From contig CM065892.1 in assembly GCA_033439255.1 (NCBI GenBank), positions 496,001 to 560,000 of the forward strand: a DNA stretch of 64,000 nucleotides. Direction: 5' to 3'. This document shows positions 21,379 through 33,821 of this stretch, piece after piece (the stretch's first letter is position 1; the number at the start of each line of letters is the position of its first letter). This stretch comes from Hericium rajendrae (Eukaryota; Basidiomycota; Agaricomycetes; Russulales; Hericiaceae). The position numbers and the translations under genes were made by a program. Below the pieces are notes generated by a model. The model was not told where the DNA came from, made no database searches, and saw only the letters and a program-made list of their open reading frames with translations.

Positions 21379-23648
21379 ATGCTCGCCCCTCCACTTCGAT
21401 ACCCCCAGCAGTTTTCTCCCCAGCACTCTTCCGACGATCACAGGCAATATAGACCCGCGCCGGATCTCAACACTTTTCAGAGTCTTTTGCCCGGTCCGGC
21501 TGTGGAATTCGTAGAAGGTTCATCTTCTGGGGCGCTAGCCGTTGCAGACGGGAAGTATGAGCCCATAAATGCATCTCCAAAAACGCCCAGGGCTGAGGTG
21601 CGTCCGCTGTTTCTTCATTGGCTGCCGGTGTCTCATACATACCTTCCGTTATGGCCTTTAGGAGACTTCCAAATCTCAGCGCACGCCTATACAGAATCCA
21701 GACATGCCGACACCTTCGAAAAACAAAAACGTCAAGAACGTCTCCCTATACTCGGGACCAATTGAAACCAGCTGGCCGGCGGGTGTGAACATCGGTTCCG
21801 GTCTGTACAACACAGGCAATACCTGCTTTCTGAACAGCGCATTGCAATGCCTGCTGCATACGCCTCCCCTTCTCCACCTCCTGTATCGACACAAGAGTGC
21901 CAATGACCCATGTTTGTCCCTCCGCGCAGTTTTTTGATGAGCGCCCTCCTGATTACATTTTTTTAGGCCGCGTAAAGAACGGCGTATTCTGCATGTCATG
22001 CGCTCTGCGCGGTATCATGCTGAGCTCACACGGCAGAAAAAATCACAGTCCCTTTCCGCCGAATGATGTGAACCGAAATCTGCACCGTGCGTGTACCTTC
22101 GTATCAGACGCCCATCACTCGCTAACATATGTCCACAGACATTGCAAAGCACATGAAACGGGGAAGGCAGGAGGACTCGCATGAATTCCTTCGGTACGCG
22201 ATCGATGCGCTCCAAAAATCGTGTTTGGCAGACCAGCCACCGTACGTGTGTGGATTATTGTGCTATACCTGTATACTGACATACGCTTAGGAAATTGGAT
22301 GAGAAGATGGCGGAGACGACTTGGGTGCACAAAGTATTTGGGGGCAAGCTGCGCTCCCGTGTTACCTGCCACAGCTGCGAACACAACAGCGACACGTTTG
22401 ACAGTCTTCTCGACCTCAGTATCGACATTCATGGCCAGCACTCTGTACGAGACGCTCTGCGAAATTTCGTGGCTGTCGACTACCTGAAAGGGGCGGACAA
22501 GTACAAGTGCGATAAGTGAGTGACATCGTGCTATTCGTTGCTTTCATGTTCTAACATCCGCGGTTAGATGCAAACAGAAGGTGGTCGCTGAGAAGCGATT
22601 CACGATTCATGAAGCACCTGTTGCGCTTACGATTCATTTGAAGCGCTTCAGTCCTCTAGGTCGCAAGATCGGTCACCCTGTCCGGTACGATGAGCGACTG
22701 TCCCTGGGCCCTTATATGAGCAAGGGTCAATACGGTCCAACCTACTCGTTGTATGGCATTATTTCGCATGCTGGTGGCGGCCCGAATTCTGGTCACTACT
22801 ACGCTCACGTCAAGAGTGCATCTGGCCCGTGGTATGAGATGAATGACGAGTCGGTCACGCGGGTTCAAGGTGTTCCTACCAGCATGAAGAACGCGTATAT
22901 CCTGTTCTACATCCGGGACAGGGGCCAGGCGCTGGAGCAAGCCGTTGCTTCGAAGGGATTGGCCTCACCAAATATTCCGGCTCGCATTGGAGTAGCGGCA
23001 TCCATGAAGAAGAGGAAGATCTTGGATAGCGACGACGAAGATGTGATGCATGGGAAGGAGAAGGCAGCAAAGAAGGCGGAGGAGAAGGAGAAACGCCCGT
23101 TCATTGGCCCGGTGTTGCCGCCTTCGACTCCGGTGCGCAGCCCATTGACCAGTCCTACGGTCAAAGACCCTCAGGCGGAATCTTTGAAGCGCAAGATCCA
23201 GGCTGCTGCGAAGCCGACGCCGGCCAGACTCTCGACCGCTCTGCAGAGCCTTTCGCAATACACCGACGACGATGACGACGACGACCTCGGAGAGAAAGTG
23301 ATGGAGACCGACGATGCGCCTCCATCCACTCCCGCCACTCAGAATCCCGGACGATCGTCTCCAACCATTCCGCCAGCTTCTTCCTCAGTCACATCCCCTA
23401 CGTCATCTACGATCCCTTCCACTTCGTTCTACGGTTCTGAGTCTGCGAATGGGAAGAAACGCAAGTCGCCTGAGGACGACGACGACACCGCCGTCGCGAC
23501 CAGGGAGTATGCGCATACTCCCCTTCCCGAACGCAGCAAGGGATTTGGAGCGTACACGAACCCGTATTCTCGCACGAGTAGTTCTGGTAGCAAACATAAC
23601 AAGAACCGATACGGCGGCCTTGGGCGTAAGAAGAGGATCATCATATGA
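21379..23648 (+). CDS. Ubiquitin carboxyl-terminal hydrolase (USP/UBP, USP36/42-like)
   Basis: Cysteine protease that removes ubiquitin; 665 residues. Exons are 21379-21597, 21662-21911, 21967-22086, 22139-22241, 22291-22515 and 22568-23648; introns are 49-64 nt. The Cys box [17 protein letters not shown] (Cys about 128) and the His box [14 protein letters not shown] with a following YEMNDESV (Asn/Asp) are intact. Between them are [16 protein letters not shown] and the CxxC pairs VTCHSC and DKCKQK of the zinc finger. After about residue 420 comes a disordered tail with poly-Asp, KKRKS and a terminal basic motif GRKKRIII, which suggests nuclear or nucleolar location. I use ATG 21379. Confidence 0.92.
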
Positions 23649-23884
23649 TGTTCTCGTCCGCAATTCCTTATATACTTAGCACTCCTAGTTGTATCCATAC
23701 TCACACGAACACCGTGCGTCGACAATTGTCTTCTTGCAACCGATAATGCATCAGTCTTTGCGGTCGTCTCTACGCCAATCTGCTATTCACGAATCGACTG
23801 GTATATTTATTAATAAGGCCAAAAGAAAGTCTGACGTCTAAGACCCAAGGGGACGAGGATGCACTACAACGTAACGCGCAAACC
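23649..23884. other. Convergent 3' gap
   Basis: 236 bp between the protease and PP2C stops; 3' untranslated sequence only. Confidence 0.5.
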
Positions 23885-25637
23885 TTAGAGCTTCGCCTTC
23901 ACCGGGGCCTCCTCTTCCCACCAAACTACCGTCACCGTGACATCATCCCGCCACCTCCTCGAATGCGGTGCGGGGATGCTCAAGAGCTTCCGCAGCTTAT
24001 TCTCGTCGCCCCCGCCGAACGCGTTCCGGATCAAATGTGCGCTCAAATTCTCGTCCACGAACGCCCACGCACCGCCGTCGTGCCGCTCGCGCGCCCCCTT
24101 GCCGTCGATGGTCGGCGCGCCGTCGACGGCGGGCACGAGCCGCGGCAGCTCGGACTTGGGCACGGTGCCCTTGAGCCCGGCGAGGTGGCCCGCGACGAGG
24201 CGCACGACTTCGTCGGAGGAGAGCTGGTCCCAGAGGCCGTCCGTCGCGAGGACGAGGAAGCGGAAAGCCGTTTTGGGCTTCTGTGCGTCTGTGCCGGTGG
24301 GGAGCACGAGCTTGCGGTGCGTGACGACGGGCGTTGCGGTGACGTAGGGCGGCGTTTTGAGCAGCGGTGGGGTGACGCGCATGGCTTGGCCGCTGCCGAC
24401 GAGGAAGGCTTGGTTGAGACTGAGAGCGTAGGGTGCGTCAGTCGCGGAGTGGGAGTGGGAGAGCGGGAGGGCTTACACTGCTTGGGCTTCGCGGGGCCAT
24501 TTGTAGCGTGCGTCGCCGAAGGCGCGCGTAGGCTCGAGACCTCCGAGGACCCGGCCGCGCTTGATCACGTCGTCGGCTTCGTCGCGGGGATGTTCTGACC
24601 GCATGCTAAACAGTGCACTGGGATGAGCCTAGATGAAAACGTGGCGAGCTCAATGTGTACCGTTTCAATTCGTTAGGATTGCGGCCGGTTTGGTCTTCGC
24701 TGAGGACTTCTACACGCCACCTGCCCTGGCCATCTTCTGTCTCTTCCCATACGCCAGCGACAGCGCGGCTGTCTCCAGTGCATGCTACGTAGAGGTCTTT
24801 TTGAGCAGTGTCTATGACTCCCAAGATGGCACAGCTTCCTTTGCATTCAACGGCCATTAGTTCAGGTAAATGATGTAGATGAGAAAACGTACCTGATAGA
24901 GCTGGTGCCATTGAGGCCATGGCCATCGGGTTGTTGCTGAGGTCCGGGATTGGGACTTTCCCAGATGCGTCCTTTGTGCTCTTGTCTATGTTGTCTGCCA
25001 GTAGCCGCAGTGGCGCGTTGACGATTTCTGCGTCGAGATTCGTGAAAGCTCTTTGGACGGCCGTCGAAATCTGTGAAGGGTCTGCGTGTAGAAGGACTGA
25101 GGCGTCCGGTTTTGAGTATAAAACAGATCTCAAATTGTCCAGAAATGACTTGGACGTGGCAGGCTTGGTGTCGTGAATAAGTGCGGCAAGCTCCAGTGAG
25201 ACAGCGGGAATAAGGACTTTAGCCAATAATCTGGATGTATGAAAGCCTGCATGTCCATCCATGATTGCGAAGAACATCAAACTGCCAGATGGTGTCACGG
25301 CGGTCGATTCCTGCCTGATCACAGCTTGCGCATTCGCGTCCTCTATGGGCTCGTTGGATGACAGACGAGCTGTGGTATAGTTCCATGTCAAGCCTTCAGA
25401 CGTGTATGGACTTTCGGTGGTGGCATGCTCCCGTATGCGGCTCTCGACTTCGGCCAAAGAAAGAAGTGGAGTTGCTCGTGTGACCATGACAACTTTCCCG
25501 TCGGGTCCTCGCTCTTTGACAGGCAGGTCGAAGGTTTGAGGCTTTGTGATTCTAATGCTATACCTGTGGTAGATATATGCTGGCCCACCGATGCATACGG
25601 CTGTCGCCGCAAGAGGTTTCCAAGCGCGTCTGAGCAT
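23885..25637 (-). CDS. Mitochondrial PP2C phosphatase (PDH phosphatase/Ptc5-like)
   Basis: Mg/Mn-dependent Ser/Thr phosphatase of 528 residues; the closest family is the Ptc5/PDP group that reactivates pyruvate dehydrogenase. Exons are 25637-24893, 24838-24661, 24605-24477 and 24419-23885; introns are 54, 55 and 57 nt. The N-terminus MLRRAWKPLAATAVCIGGPA is a presequence followed by a hydrophobic stretch. PP2C motifs in order: PIEDANAQ, AIMDGHAG (Asp about 127), CAILGVIDTAQKDLYVACTGDSRAV, SEDQTGRNPNE, RVLGGLEPTRAFGD, VLATDGLWDQLSSDEVV, and DDVTVTVVWW at the end. All metal-binding Asp positions are present. The start is the first ATG in frame. Confidence 0.92.
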
Positions 25638-26230
25638 CGGGAGCTGGGAGTATGGTGCGAGGAGACTCAGCCTTTCAATCCCCACTGCCAAGCCCAGAGA
25701 CCTCTGGTTTATGAATGTCAACGGTGAAAGTGAAGGTGGTAATACATGAACTCACTGTACAGGCTCTAGGATCCGCAGCTGACCGACGGTTGGTGGCCGG
25801 GTCAATGTGGATTGGCCCACTCGACGTCTATGAAGAAGTAGATTGACCTGTCTCAGCCATATAATACAGCCAAAGTCAGAACCAGACTGATGCTGCTGAG
25901 GGAGCTACACGTACCTGCGAGCCGCGACGGTGAATGGGCAGTGCAAGGCGCGTCGGCAACGCGTCGGGGGGCGGGATTGTGACGTGACAGCACGTGACGC
26001 GTTTGTGTACGGGCGCGATAACTGGATTCGGAATTCTTTCTCCCTGCAACGGACAGCATTGTTCTCAGCAGTATTTCAGCCTCGCGGCGTCCCGCGCCTA
26101 TCTCGCACCTTGAACTCGAACCATTCACTCCACCCGTCTGCGGTGGGTAAGCCAAGTTTGTTTCCATCTCGCGTGTCTCCTAGCCGGAAGGTCAACAAGT
26201 TTAAGCAGAATCGAGATCAAGATCAACACA
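25638..26230. promoter_or_regulatory. Shared upstream region of PP2C and Ser/Pro-rich orphan genes
   Basis: 593 bp between divergent starts. No other gene recognised. Confidence 0.45.
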
Positions 26231-27767
26231 ATGCAAGCTGACGGCCCTCAACAGGCCGAATCCTCAAGGCAAGGAGCTGCGCGGCCCATGAGTCCAATGG
26301 CGCCCAGCGTAGTTCTGTCCTCCCGGCGTGTGGCGTCCGAGTTATCGCTTGAAATCGTGAGTGCGGAGTTAGTCTGCTGCCTTGAATAAGATGTCCTTAG
26401 CTGTATCGCATTGCTACGTTTCATACCCGAAGTTGCCAAGCTCTCAACAGGAAGAACCAGCCGCTCTGAAGAGAGATGATACAGAAGTAGTGCCTGATGT
26501 CCCACTTCCGCCTCAACAGTCACCAGAACTCCTCGCGCAACACAGCATCAGAGTGCGAGACTTTGCGTATGAATGCATCCTATCTCCCCTCCCATCCGTG
26601 CGCCGCTTTCGGCAACTACCACCTGCATCAAGGCCATTCAAGCGTACAAAGAGATCGCACGGCAATAGCGACGATCTCTTCTTTGGCGGCGGACTCAACA
26701 TGTCACCGATCGAAGGCATGCTGTTTCCATCGGAACCTAGCAGCCAGGAGGATGAAGATCAGAGAGGAAGGCCTTTGCAGAGGAAGGCCACTGAGCCTGT
26801 GATTCCTGTGGAAGGGCCAACAACAGGCCCCAGTCGTACTGGAGCATACATGGATGTGACCGAATACGAGCCGCCACCTTCTCAGTCTCAGCCGCCGAAT
26901 TACATGCCGCCTCATTCTCCAGCAGAGCGCCCTTCTCTGTCTCTCTCTTCACAGTCGCCGTTGACTCCCCCCGCATTGTTCGTCGGTGGGCATGCACAGG
27001 GATCGCTCCTTCTCGCCACCTCTTTGCAATCATCGGGGAGCGGTCAATTCGAAGACACCGATACGCAGGTCGCTACCCCACTAGTCACTCCGCATGGTTC
27101 ATTCCAGTGGGAAACGAACAGTCCAAGAGTCGTGCCACCTTCTGCATTGCAGCCCTCATCCATGGAGGATGTCACTCGTTCTCCTCCGTCATCTTTCGTA
27201 TGGCAGCCAACGCCTGCGCACACTACCCCCGCCCGCGTCAGCACTCCCCTCTTGCCGTCGAAATCGAGCTGTATACGCCCGAATGGCAGCATATCACAAC
27301 TGTCGCCCATGTCGTCCTTGACGTCGTTGCCTATATCGCCTGCGCTGGAGAATGCACCCCTTTCCAACCAGCCTTCCACACCTTCGTTATCTCCTAGGTC
27401 AAGGGGAGCGCATCTCCTCCGGACCGATCACAGCCAATCCTTCCTCTCCTCAATGTCGTCTCTGACCTCACTCCATTCGTCCCCACCGCCCGCCACTTCA
27501 CCTCTTTCCGCCGGCCCGTCGCCGATCGCCTCTCCCGCACCAGAGCCTGAACCGCGCACCAGCCCCCCACCGCGCTACTTTCTCCGCGCACGGTCGAACT
27601 CCGGCCGCCGCAACGGCGCGCCCTCGCCCACGCCGAAATCACGCCCCACGCGCGGCGCGCTTCCATACCCTCGCTACTCGGCAGTGACGCGGCAGTCTGC
27701 CCATTCGCGCAGCCCGAAGTCGAGCGACTCGCCGCGCGCGAAGCCGATGAAACGCGCCGTTGCATAG
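26231..27767 (+). CDS. Ser/Pro-rich hypothetical protein
   Basis: 480 residues with no recognised domain. Two exons, 26231-26356 and 26451-27767, joined across a 94-nt phase-0 intron (GTGAGT...CAACAG). An internal TTAG offers a shorter intron but breaks the frame. Most of the protein is disordered Ser/Pro/Thr. One more conserved-looking block occurs at about 60-100 (SIRVRDFAYECILSPLPSVR... RPFKRTKR), which includes a possible nuclear signal. The motif MSSLTSL occurs twice, about 60 residues apart. The C-terminus is basic (PKSRPTRG... KPMKRAVA). Possibly a nuclear, phospho-regulated protein; that is inference only. Confidence 0.7.
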
Positions 27768-28300
27768 TGTCGCAGGATCTCGCATGCGCATATATGCCCG
27801 ACCGCTAGCTAACGCATTATTCACGTACGTCTTACCTATCCAATTTTCTAGTTGGAATGCAAGTGACATTTTTTCTGAAGTAATTATCTATACAACGCTC
27901 CCTCAATGCTGTATCCCTACTCGCTATCATCGCTAGTCCCCCGATATCTCCATGACGAAGTTCATGCTTAGACGGACCAGAAACTAGCGGATAAAGGACT
28001 CGATCACATGTAACAACCTGGAGTCGATTAGTACCCGTCATGTGTTTCCACCCAATGTTGTTGATGTCGTAGCTTATCATGTTGTTCCACCGCACTTCTC
28101 CCTTCGTTTTACAATGAAAATGAAACGACATATGTGTCGATACTGGTGAATTGCACGCGTGATTTCGTTGTATGACGGGTCATGTCATTGCAAACGGCGG
28201 GTTACAAGCACAGGAGCAATTATGGTATCTCATATTGAACCAATTTGATGCCATCATTATCATAAACAACAATTTACAACTCCGAGATAAGAAATCCGAA
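27768..28300. other. Convergent 3' intergenic region
   Basis: 533 bp between the orphan gene and the haspin stop. No gene seen. Confidence 0.5.
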
Positions 28301-30990
28301 CTACGACGCGTTGATCCACCCCTTCTCGATACCATACTCCAACACATCGCCAGCACGCTGGGGTCCAGCACCAGCGGCAGCATGCCCCGGCGCATGCGTC
28401 CTCCGCCGCCCCTTGCGCGGCGCCGCAGCCTTCTTCAGCGCATCGACGCTCGTCCCGAGCAGGCTCTCCATCTCGAGCAGGCACTCGGAGCACTCGCGCT
28501 CGGAAAACCCGGGCCCAGCGCTCTTGCGCGATGCGGACGGCGGGCGCAGGCGTTTGGAATTGAGCAGCTTGAGCGTGAGATAATGAAGCCACTGTTCAAG
28601 TTATTAAAATTGATGTGATCGGGCGGCGTGTGCGGCTACGTACCAGCACGTTCGTGAAAGGACGGAAAGCCTCCCAGTTGTTGCCGTTGTGCTGTCGCAT
28701 GAGGCGGTATACGTCGAACTGGTAGTCGCCTGCGACGTGTAAAGCCCAATCAGAATAAGATCGGGGAGATGTTCAGAATTAATTACCTTCGCCTTCGAAT
28801 ATTTCTTCATCGAAAGGTGTCCAATGGGTATCTGAATCATGCTCGCCGTCGTCCATGCGGGACAACCCAAGATCGATTATGGTGGCCTTGACACCAGCAG
28901 ACGGGTGATCCATCGTCAATCTGCTTTTCGTTCGACGAGCAGATGACGGAGGTATATTTTTCACTAAAATTTGACCCCAGTGAAGATCCCGATGCTGTGA
29001 CCATAAGCGGTAAGTTATCGTTATCAAGAGCGCTATGACCCGCTAAATATGAAGCTCACCTCGAAAGACACCAAGTCTTCCGCCTGTGACAGCGATCGGG
29101 CGACTTGCCAGAATAAACTGCATGCCTGTCGCCACCCATTCTTTGCTGGGCTGGCGAAGGCGTATGCTTCCAGATCAGGACCGCCGTTCGGCAGCACGAT
29201 GATCGCGTACATCTGGGCGACCCCGAACGAGTCTGTCACATGAGCAAGAGCAATTCAATGTCAACGGCTGCAATGGGGTATAAAAAATCAAGCCCACCTG
29301 GCCGTATGCTCTCAGAGCCTTTGCGTTCGGCGTATTCGTCCCAGAGAGAAAGCAGCAGTGACGGATACTTTCCACGCACGACGTACGTCCGCAGGAGCTT
29401 GACGAAGCCGCCGCACATGGCGCCCACGGCCTCAGTAACGATCATCTCTTTGAGCACATCTTTGGCATCGCTTGGGGCAGGTGTCTCGGCATCTACGAAG
29501 CCATTCGATTTCGGTTTCGGCCCCTCGTCGCGGATAGGGATGACCTTCAGTACGACATCGCCAATGCCGAAGACCTCTGAGTAAGAGGCCTCGCCGATTT
29601 TCTGAAATGCGATCTCGGCACGCGGCGGCTCGTCGAAGATGTCTTCTGAGGAGCGCACGATGGGATCATATGGGAACGTCTTGATGAAAGAGGAAAAGTC
29701 GTGCGGCGCGTCTTGACCGCATTCTGTAAGCAGGGGGAGGAGATGTGCCGGCTGGAGGTCAGCATGGTCCTTCGTTCCGATGGACGAAGCGACGTCGAGA
29801 CCTGCGAAGTCGACGGAAAGGTCAAATTCGGTGGGGGTGGTCGGAGAGGGGGGAGAGGGTGGGCGCATGAAGTTTGAGCGATCATGGCGAATCGAAGTCA
29901 GATGGTGAGGCTTGCTACGGGTCGGAGGAGGAGGGGAGAATACAGGCGGCTGACGGCCCAGAATGTGCTGGAATCGTTTCAGAGCAGGGGATGCAGGTAC
30001 GAAGATCTTGGCCTGGGAGTGAGGATGAACAGGGTGCGCAGGTATGTCGATCTGAGGCCGCCGAAGAGGACGCGCAGGTACAAGGCCCTCGACGTGGGAA
30101 TGAGAAGGACCAATAGGACGCGCAGGACGGTGATCTGAGATCGCGGAAAGCGAGTTGTTCGCAAGGACAGGGATATGTTGCGATAGTCTAGCACCCGCCG
30201 AAGGAGCCGTCTTTGATGCGAATGCACCAGGCCTCGTAGAAGTTAACGTTTGTGAAGGTTTCGGCGGCGGTAGAAGCTCCTCATCCTCACCCTCGGACGA
30301 AACGATGACAGGCACAGCCCGTGTTCCTCGCCTTTTCATTCGTTTGGGAGGTACGTATTCATCCTCGGAATCGGAGATGATGTTGTTCGCCAGATCAGAA
30401 TCCGGAGCCGCCATCTCTTTTGATGAAGCATTGCGCATGGTATTAACCTGGACATTGGTCCGCGAAACACGTCGCTCTTGGCTGACCCTCCTCCCCTTGT
30501 CATCCAGAACAATGACATCGAATTCGACAACAGGTGGAGCGGACTGTTTCAGTGGCGTACCCTTTAATGCGGCGGTCCTGGACTTCTTCTTCCCCTTTAG
30601 AGCTGCAGGGAACGGGGATCGTGGAATGTTTGGCGAATGTGTGCTGAGCGGCGGCCGTCGACCTGTCCTCGAGGTGGGTTTCGAAGGAGGGGTCTGGGAC
30701 GGATGACTGGATTTCTGAGCACGGACTGCTCCAGGCGAGGGCGAGGGGATGGATGGTGGCGAGGCAATCTTGCGCTTCCTGTAGCGACGAATGGGGCGCA
30801 GAGGCGGCGTACGAGGTGTTGGAGTTTCCTCTCGATCCGATGATTCTGGCTCGGTCGACGGCTCCTGCGTCTCAGGGACTTTGACAGAAAGGTTCTCGTT
30901 GTTGAATGTGTTGAGCCTTTCTGACACGTTCACAATCCGGTTGCCTCGACGGCCATATGAGAAGACCTGTTTTGTTCTTGTTCCAAGCAT
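28301..30990 (-). CDS. Haspin-like serine/threonine kinase
   Basis: Haspin phosphorylates histone H3 Thr3 at mitotic centromeres. Here 816 residues. Exons are 30990-29298, 29232-29060, 28994-28787, 28729-28644 and 28591-28301; introns are 51-65 nt. The first 450 residues are disordered and basic, including VFSYGRRGNRIVNV at the N-terminus as in other fungal haspins. The kinase starts near FQKIGEASYSEVFGIGDVVLKVIP (Gly-rich loop and Lys). The catalytic loop is HRDLHWGQILV (Asp about 625), split from its upstream helix by an intron. The metal-binding motif reads IIDLGLSRM, so DLG replaces the DYT of many haspins. The C-terminal lobe FDVYRLMRQ... WLHYLTLKLL is haspin-like. I chose ATG 30990 as the first in frame. 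Confidence 0.9.
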
Positions 30991-31775
30991 CAGTAACACC
31001 AGAGTAACGACCAAACCTAAGATTGTCGTTCCACTGGTCGACCAAGGATGGAGGAAAATCCCTGAGCAATCAATTGTGACAGATATTGACTAGAGAGTTT
31101 CTAAGACCACGGGCGTTGAATGTTTGTCAAGATGGACTGTCGAAAGTGAACTTGAAGGTGGCAGACGTGGCGTAAACTCGAACAACGGACGCGTCGGATC
31201 ACATGACCGTACTTCAGTCACGCACGTCGGCTCGTAAACTCCGAAGCGTGATCTCGTCAATATGTTGTCTGCAGATTGTTCGACTTATGGAAGGTTTGGT
31301 AGCAGGCGACATGGGAACAGAAGGATCTGTGGTGTTTTCATTTAGACCACTTCTTTAATTATCGCGCCAACATCGATCCGGTGGACCCTCGACCAGGCTA
31401 TTCGAGTTGGGTCGATTGACGGAGTCTGTTTATGGGAGGACATGGCAATGTAGTAGAAGCTTGCTGGTGTTCCAGGACTTTGTTTCTGAAACGCCAACCC
31501 GCTGGAGGAAGCAAAACCGGCGAATGAAGCAATATGCGAATAGAAGGAACTGATAAGTATTGCGTTATAATACTCCATCGAAGAGAACATCTCATTTTTC
31601 AGGCTCAGTCCTGTGTTCTGCTCAGCATGATACATGCTCCATGAAAGTTACCCCATTCGATATGCCCGTCTATGCCCGTCCTCCGGACTCTCAGCCGTAA
31701 TGAAAATTTGGGTATGAAACCTTGTATTTCGAACGTAGATGTCGTCAGAAACGTAGAACGTGTATCGCAATCCCT
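30991..31775. promoter_or_regulatory. Haspin promoter and MFS gene 3' side
   Basis: 785 bp. Small minus-strand frames near 31342-31635 have no family character. Confidence 0.45.
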
Positions 31776-33821
31776 CTACAGAGTATAACGCCATCCCTTC
31801 TCTGTCACACCCTTCGCTTCGTCCTCTTGGTCGAGTTTCTTGTTCAACTGTCGAAGATGACGGCGATAGACGGCCAGCATCACGATGGTCAAACTGTGAC
31901 ATGAGATCGTGATCGCATAGGAGTTGCGATACGTCAGCCCCCAGGATGTCGGCCAGATGTAACTGTAAATGAACGTCATTCACCCCACGGCCTTCTCGGA
32001 GAAGTTCAGTGACACTCACGATCCGCCGACATTTCCCAGCTGTGAGAATGCGTTGATAGATGCTAATGCAACGGCGCGTTTAGAGGGTGGCCTCGGGAAA
32101 GAGCTTGGCAGCCATGCGTAGAAGCAGACGAAGCCGGCGTACGACTGCGCCATCAGAAACCTGCGAATGCACGCTGTCATGGCACGGCTGAAGGCGAAGA
32201 CACATGATCTGGACATACAGTGAGACATAGCGAGCGGCGGTGTTCATGGTAGAGATAGCAATCACAAAGCCGACGATCCCGAGGGCCAGCGAGGACGTTA
32301 TGTGCCAGAAACGTTCCCTGACCTTGTCAGAATGTCTATCTCACGTAGTAAGTCATCACTGAAGGAGACAAACCGACACTATACATGCACCTGGCCAAGA
32401 AGAACGCGGCAAGGGCGGCAAAGATGAACGGCGGGGCACATAACACGAGGGTCACAGTCGTGCCATATCCGAGTGTGGCGCTAAGGGTCGGGAAGTATGC
32501 ATTGAAAGATAGGCCGATGACATTGCTGCACATGGCCAATGCGAGCCACCAGACCTTCCAATCCGTAAGAGCAGTGCGCAGCCCGTACAATTGGCCCCTC
32601 TCCGTTTCGCCCTGATCGCCGATCCCGTCGAAATCAGACGCCATGCGCTTGAGCGCCAGCGCCCGCTCCTGCGGTGTGAGCCAGCGTGTCGTCGCCGGGA
32701 AGTCGGGCAGGACGAACATGGCCACGAGCGCAAAGAACATAGTGAGGGCGCCTTCAATGTAGAATAACCATCTGGCGCAAAGAAAGCTTAATAGCATGCT
32801 CCAAACGGGGCGAGGGTATCTGCTGCTTACCTCCAAGCTGCATGACCGAGCCTGCCTTCCATGCCATCGAGAATGCCGCTGGCCATAAGTGATCCAAAAG
32901 CATTACTGATGATATTTCCACAATATAGGATGGCCACGCGCGTGCCAATTTCTGATTTGGTATACCATTTCGAGAGCAGGAAAAGTGAGCCAGGGAAGAA
33001 CGCAGCCTCCACAAACCCAAGGAAAAACCGGGTAAGGAGGGCGCCTACGAAGCTGTGACCATATCAGGCATTCGGACGCATACGATAAAAGCTGATAAGC
33101 TCACTTGTGCGTAATACCTAACCAGATCCAAAAGATGAACAAACGCAAAGCCAGTTGGAGATATTTTTGAACTCACCGGTCAGTACGGATATCATGCCCC
33201 ATATTAGCATGCACACCGGGAGGTATATCGACGGTCTTCCAATCCAGTTCAGGAACATATTGCTGGGCATCATGAGATGTAAAGATAGGTGCCTTGGCTT
33301 CAAAGCTTCAGGGTGAGATGTTCGAGGAATGCTCACGATGGTATCTGCATTAGGATGTACCCGACATAAAGGATGGAAAGGAGGGTGGCGAACTCCTGTC
33401 CTTCCAAATGAAGATCAGCTGAGAACCCTCTCAACCTAGCTGCTCTATCGATGGTATTGGATGAGTGACCACAGTATATCAGTTGAGTTCGGGGAGGCCC
33501 AAAAACAGCCAATAACGCACCCAGCATTATTGCGATCAATCTGGGGAGAGATGAGACCCACAGATAAGCTCGTCAATTACACTAATTCAGGGAGCGGGAC
33601 GTACGTACATAGTTCAAAACGTAGATCGCCACCAAGATCGACATCCGAGCATCTAGCTTCCATAACAGCTTGCGCTCTAGACGCCTTCGGGCTTCCGGAC
33701 CACCAAATTCTGCATCTGGGTCCTCGCCTGGCCTTGTGGACTCTGGATGGTCCAAGGATGCCTGCTTCTCGATGCCAGGGTCGAAGCGCTTTTCCGCATC
33801 ATAAAATTCGGTCGCTGACAT
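31776..33821 (-). CDS. MFS transporter, anion:cation symporter (allantoate permease-like)
   Basis: Plasma-membrane secondary transporter of 495 residues. It belongs to the Dal5-type group that carries organic anions, vitamins or allantoate. Ten exons: 33821-33609, 33540-33521 (20 nt), 33444-33337, 33262-33177, 33117-33105 (13 nt), 33052-32831, 32771-32391, 32335-32219, 32160-32020 and 31962-31776; introns are 52-76 nt. Family landmarks are YVLNYIDRNNAGAARLRGF, EFATLLSILYVGYILMQIPS, NMFLNWIGRPSIYLPVCMLI, RFFLGFVEAAFFPGSLFLL and NVGGSYIWPTSWG. The tail EKGWRYTL is also typical. Substrate is not predictable. A third of the introns are longer than the local norm, and the two microexons are needed to keep the first helices intact. 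Confidence 0.92.

Noticed and set aside
23963-24598. 211-codon plus-strand frame
   Set aside because: It is antisense to the PP2C exons, which carry unmistakable catalytic motifs.
30155-30706. 183-codon plus frame
   Set aside because: Antisense to the disordered N-terminal region of haspin; no family character.
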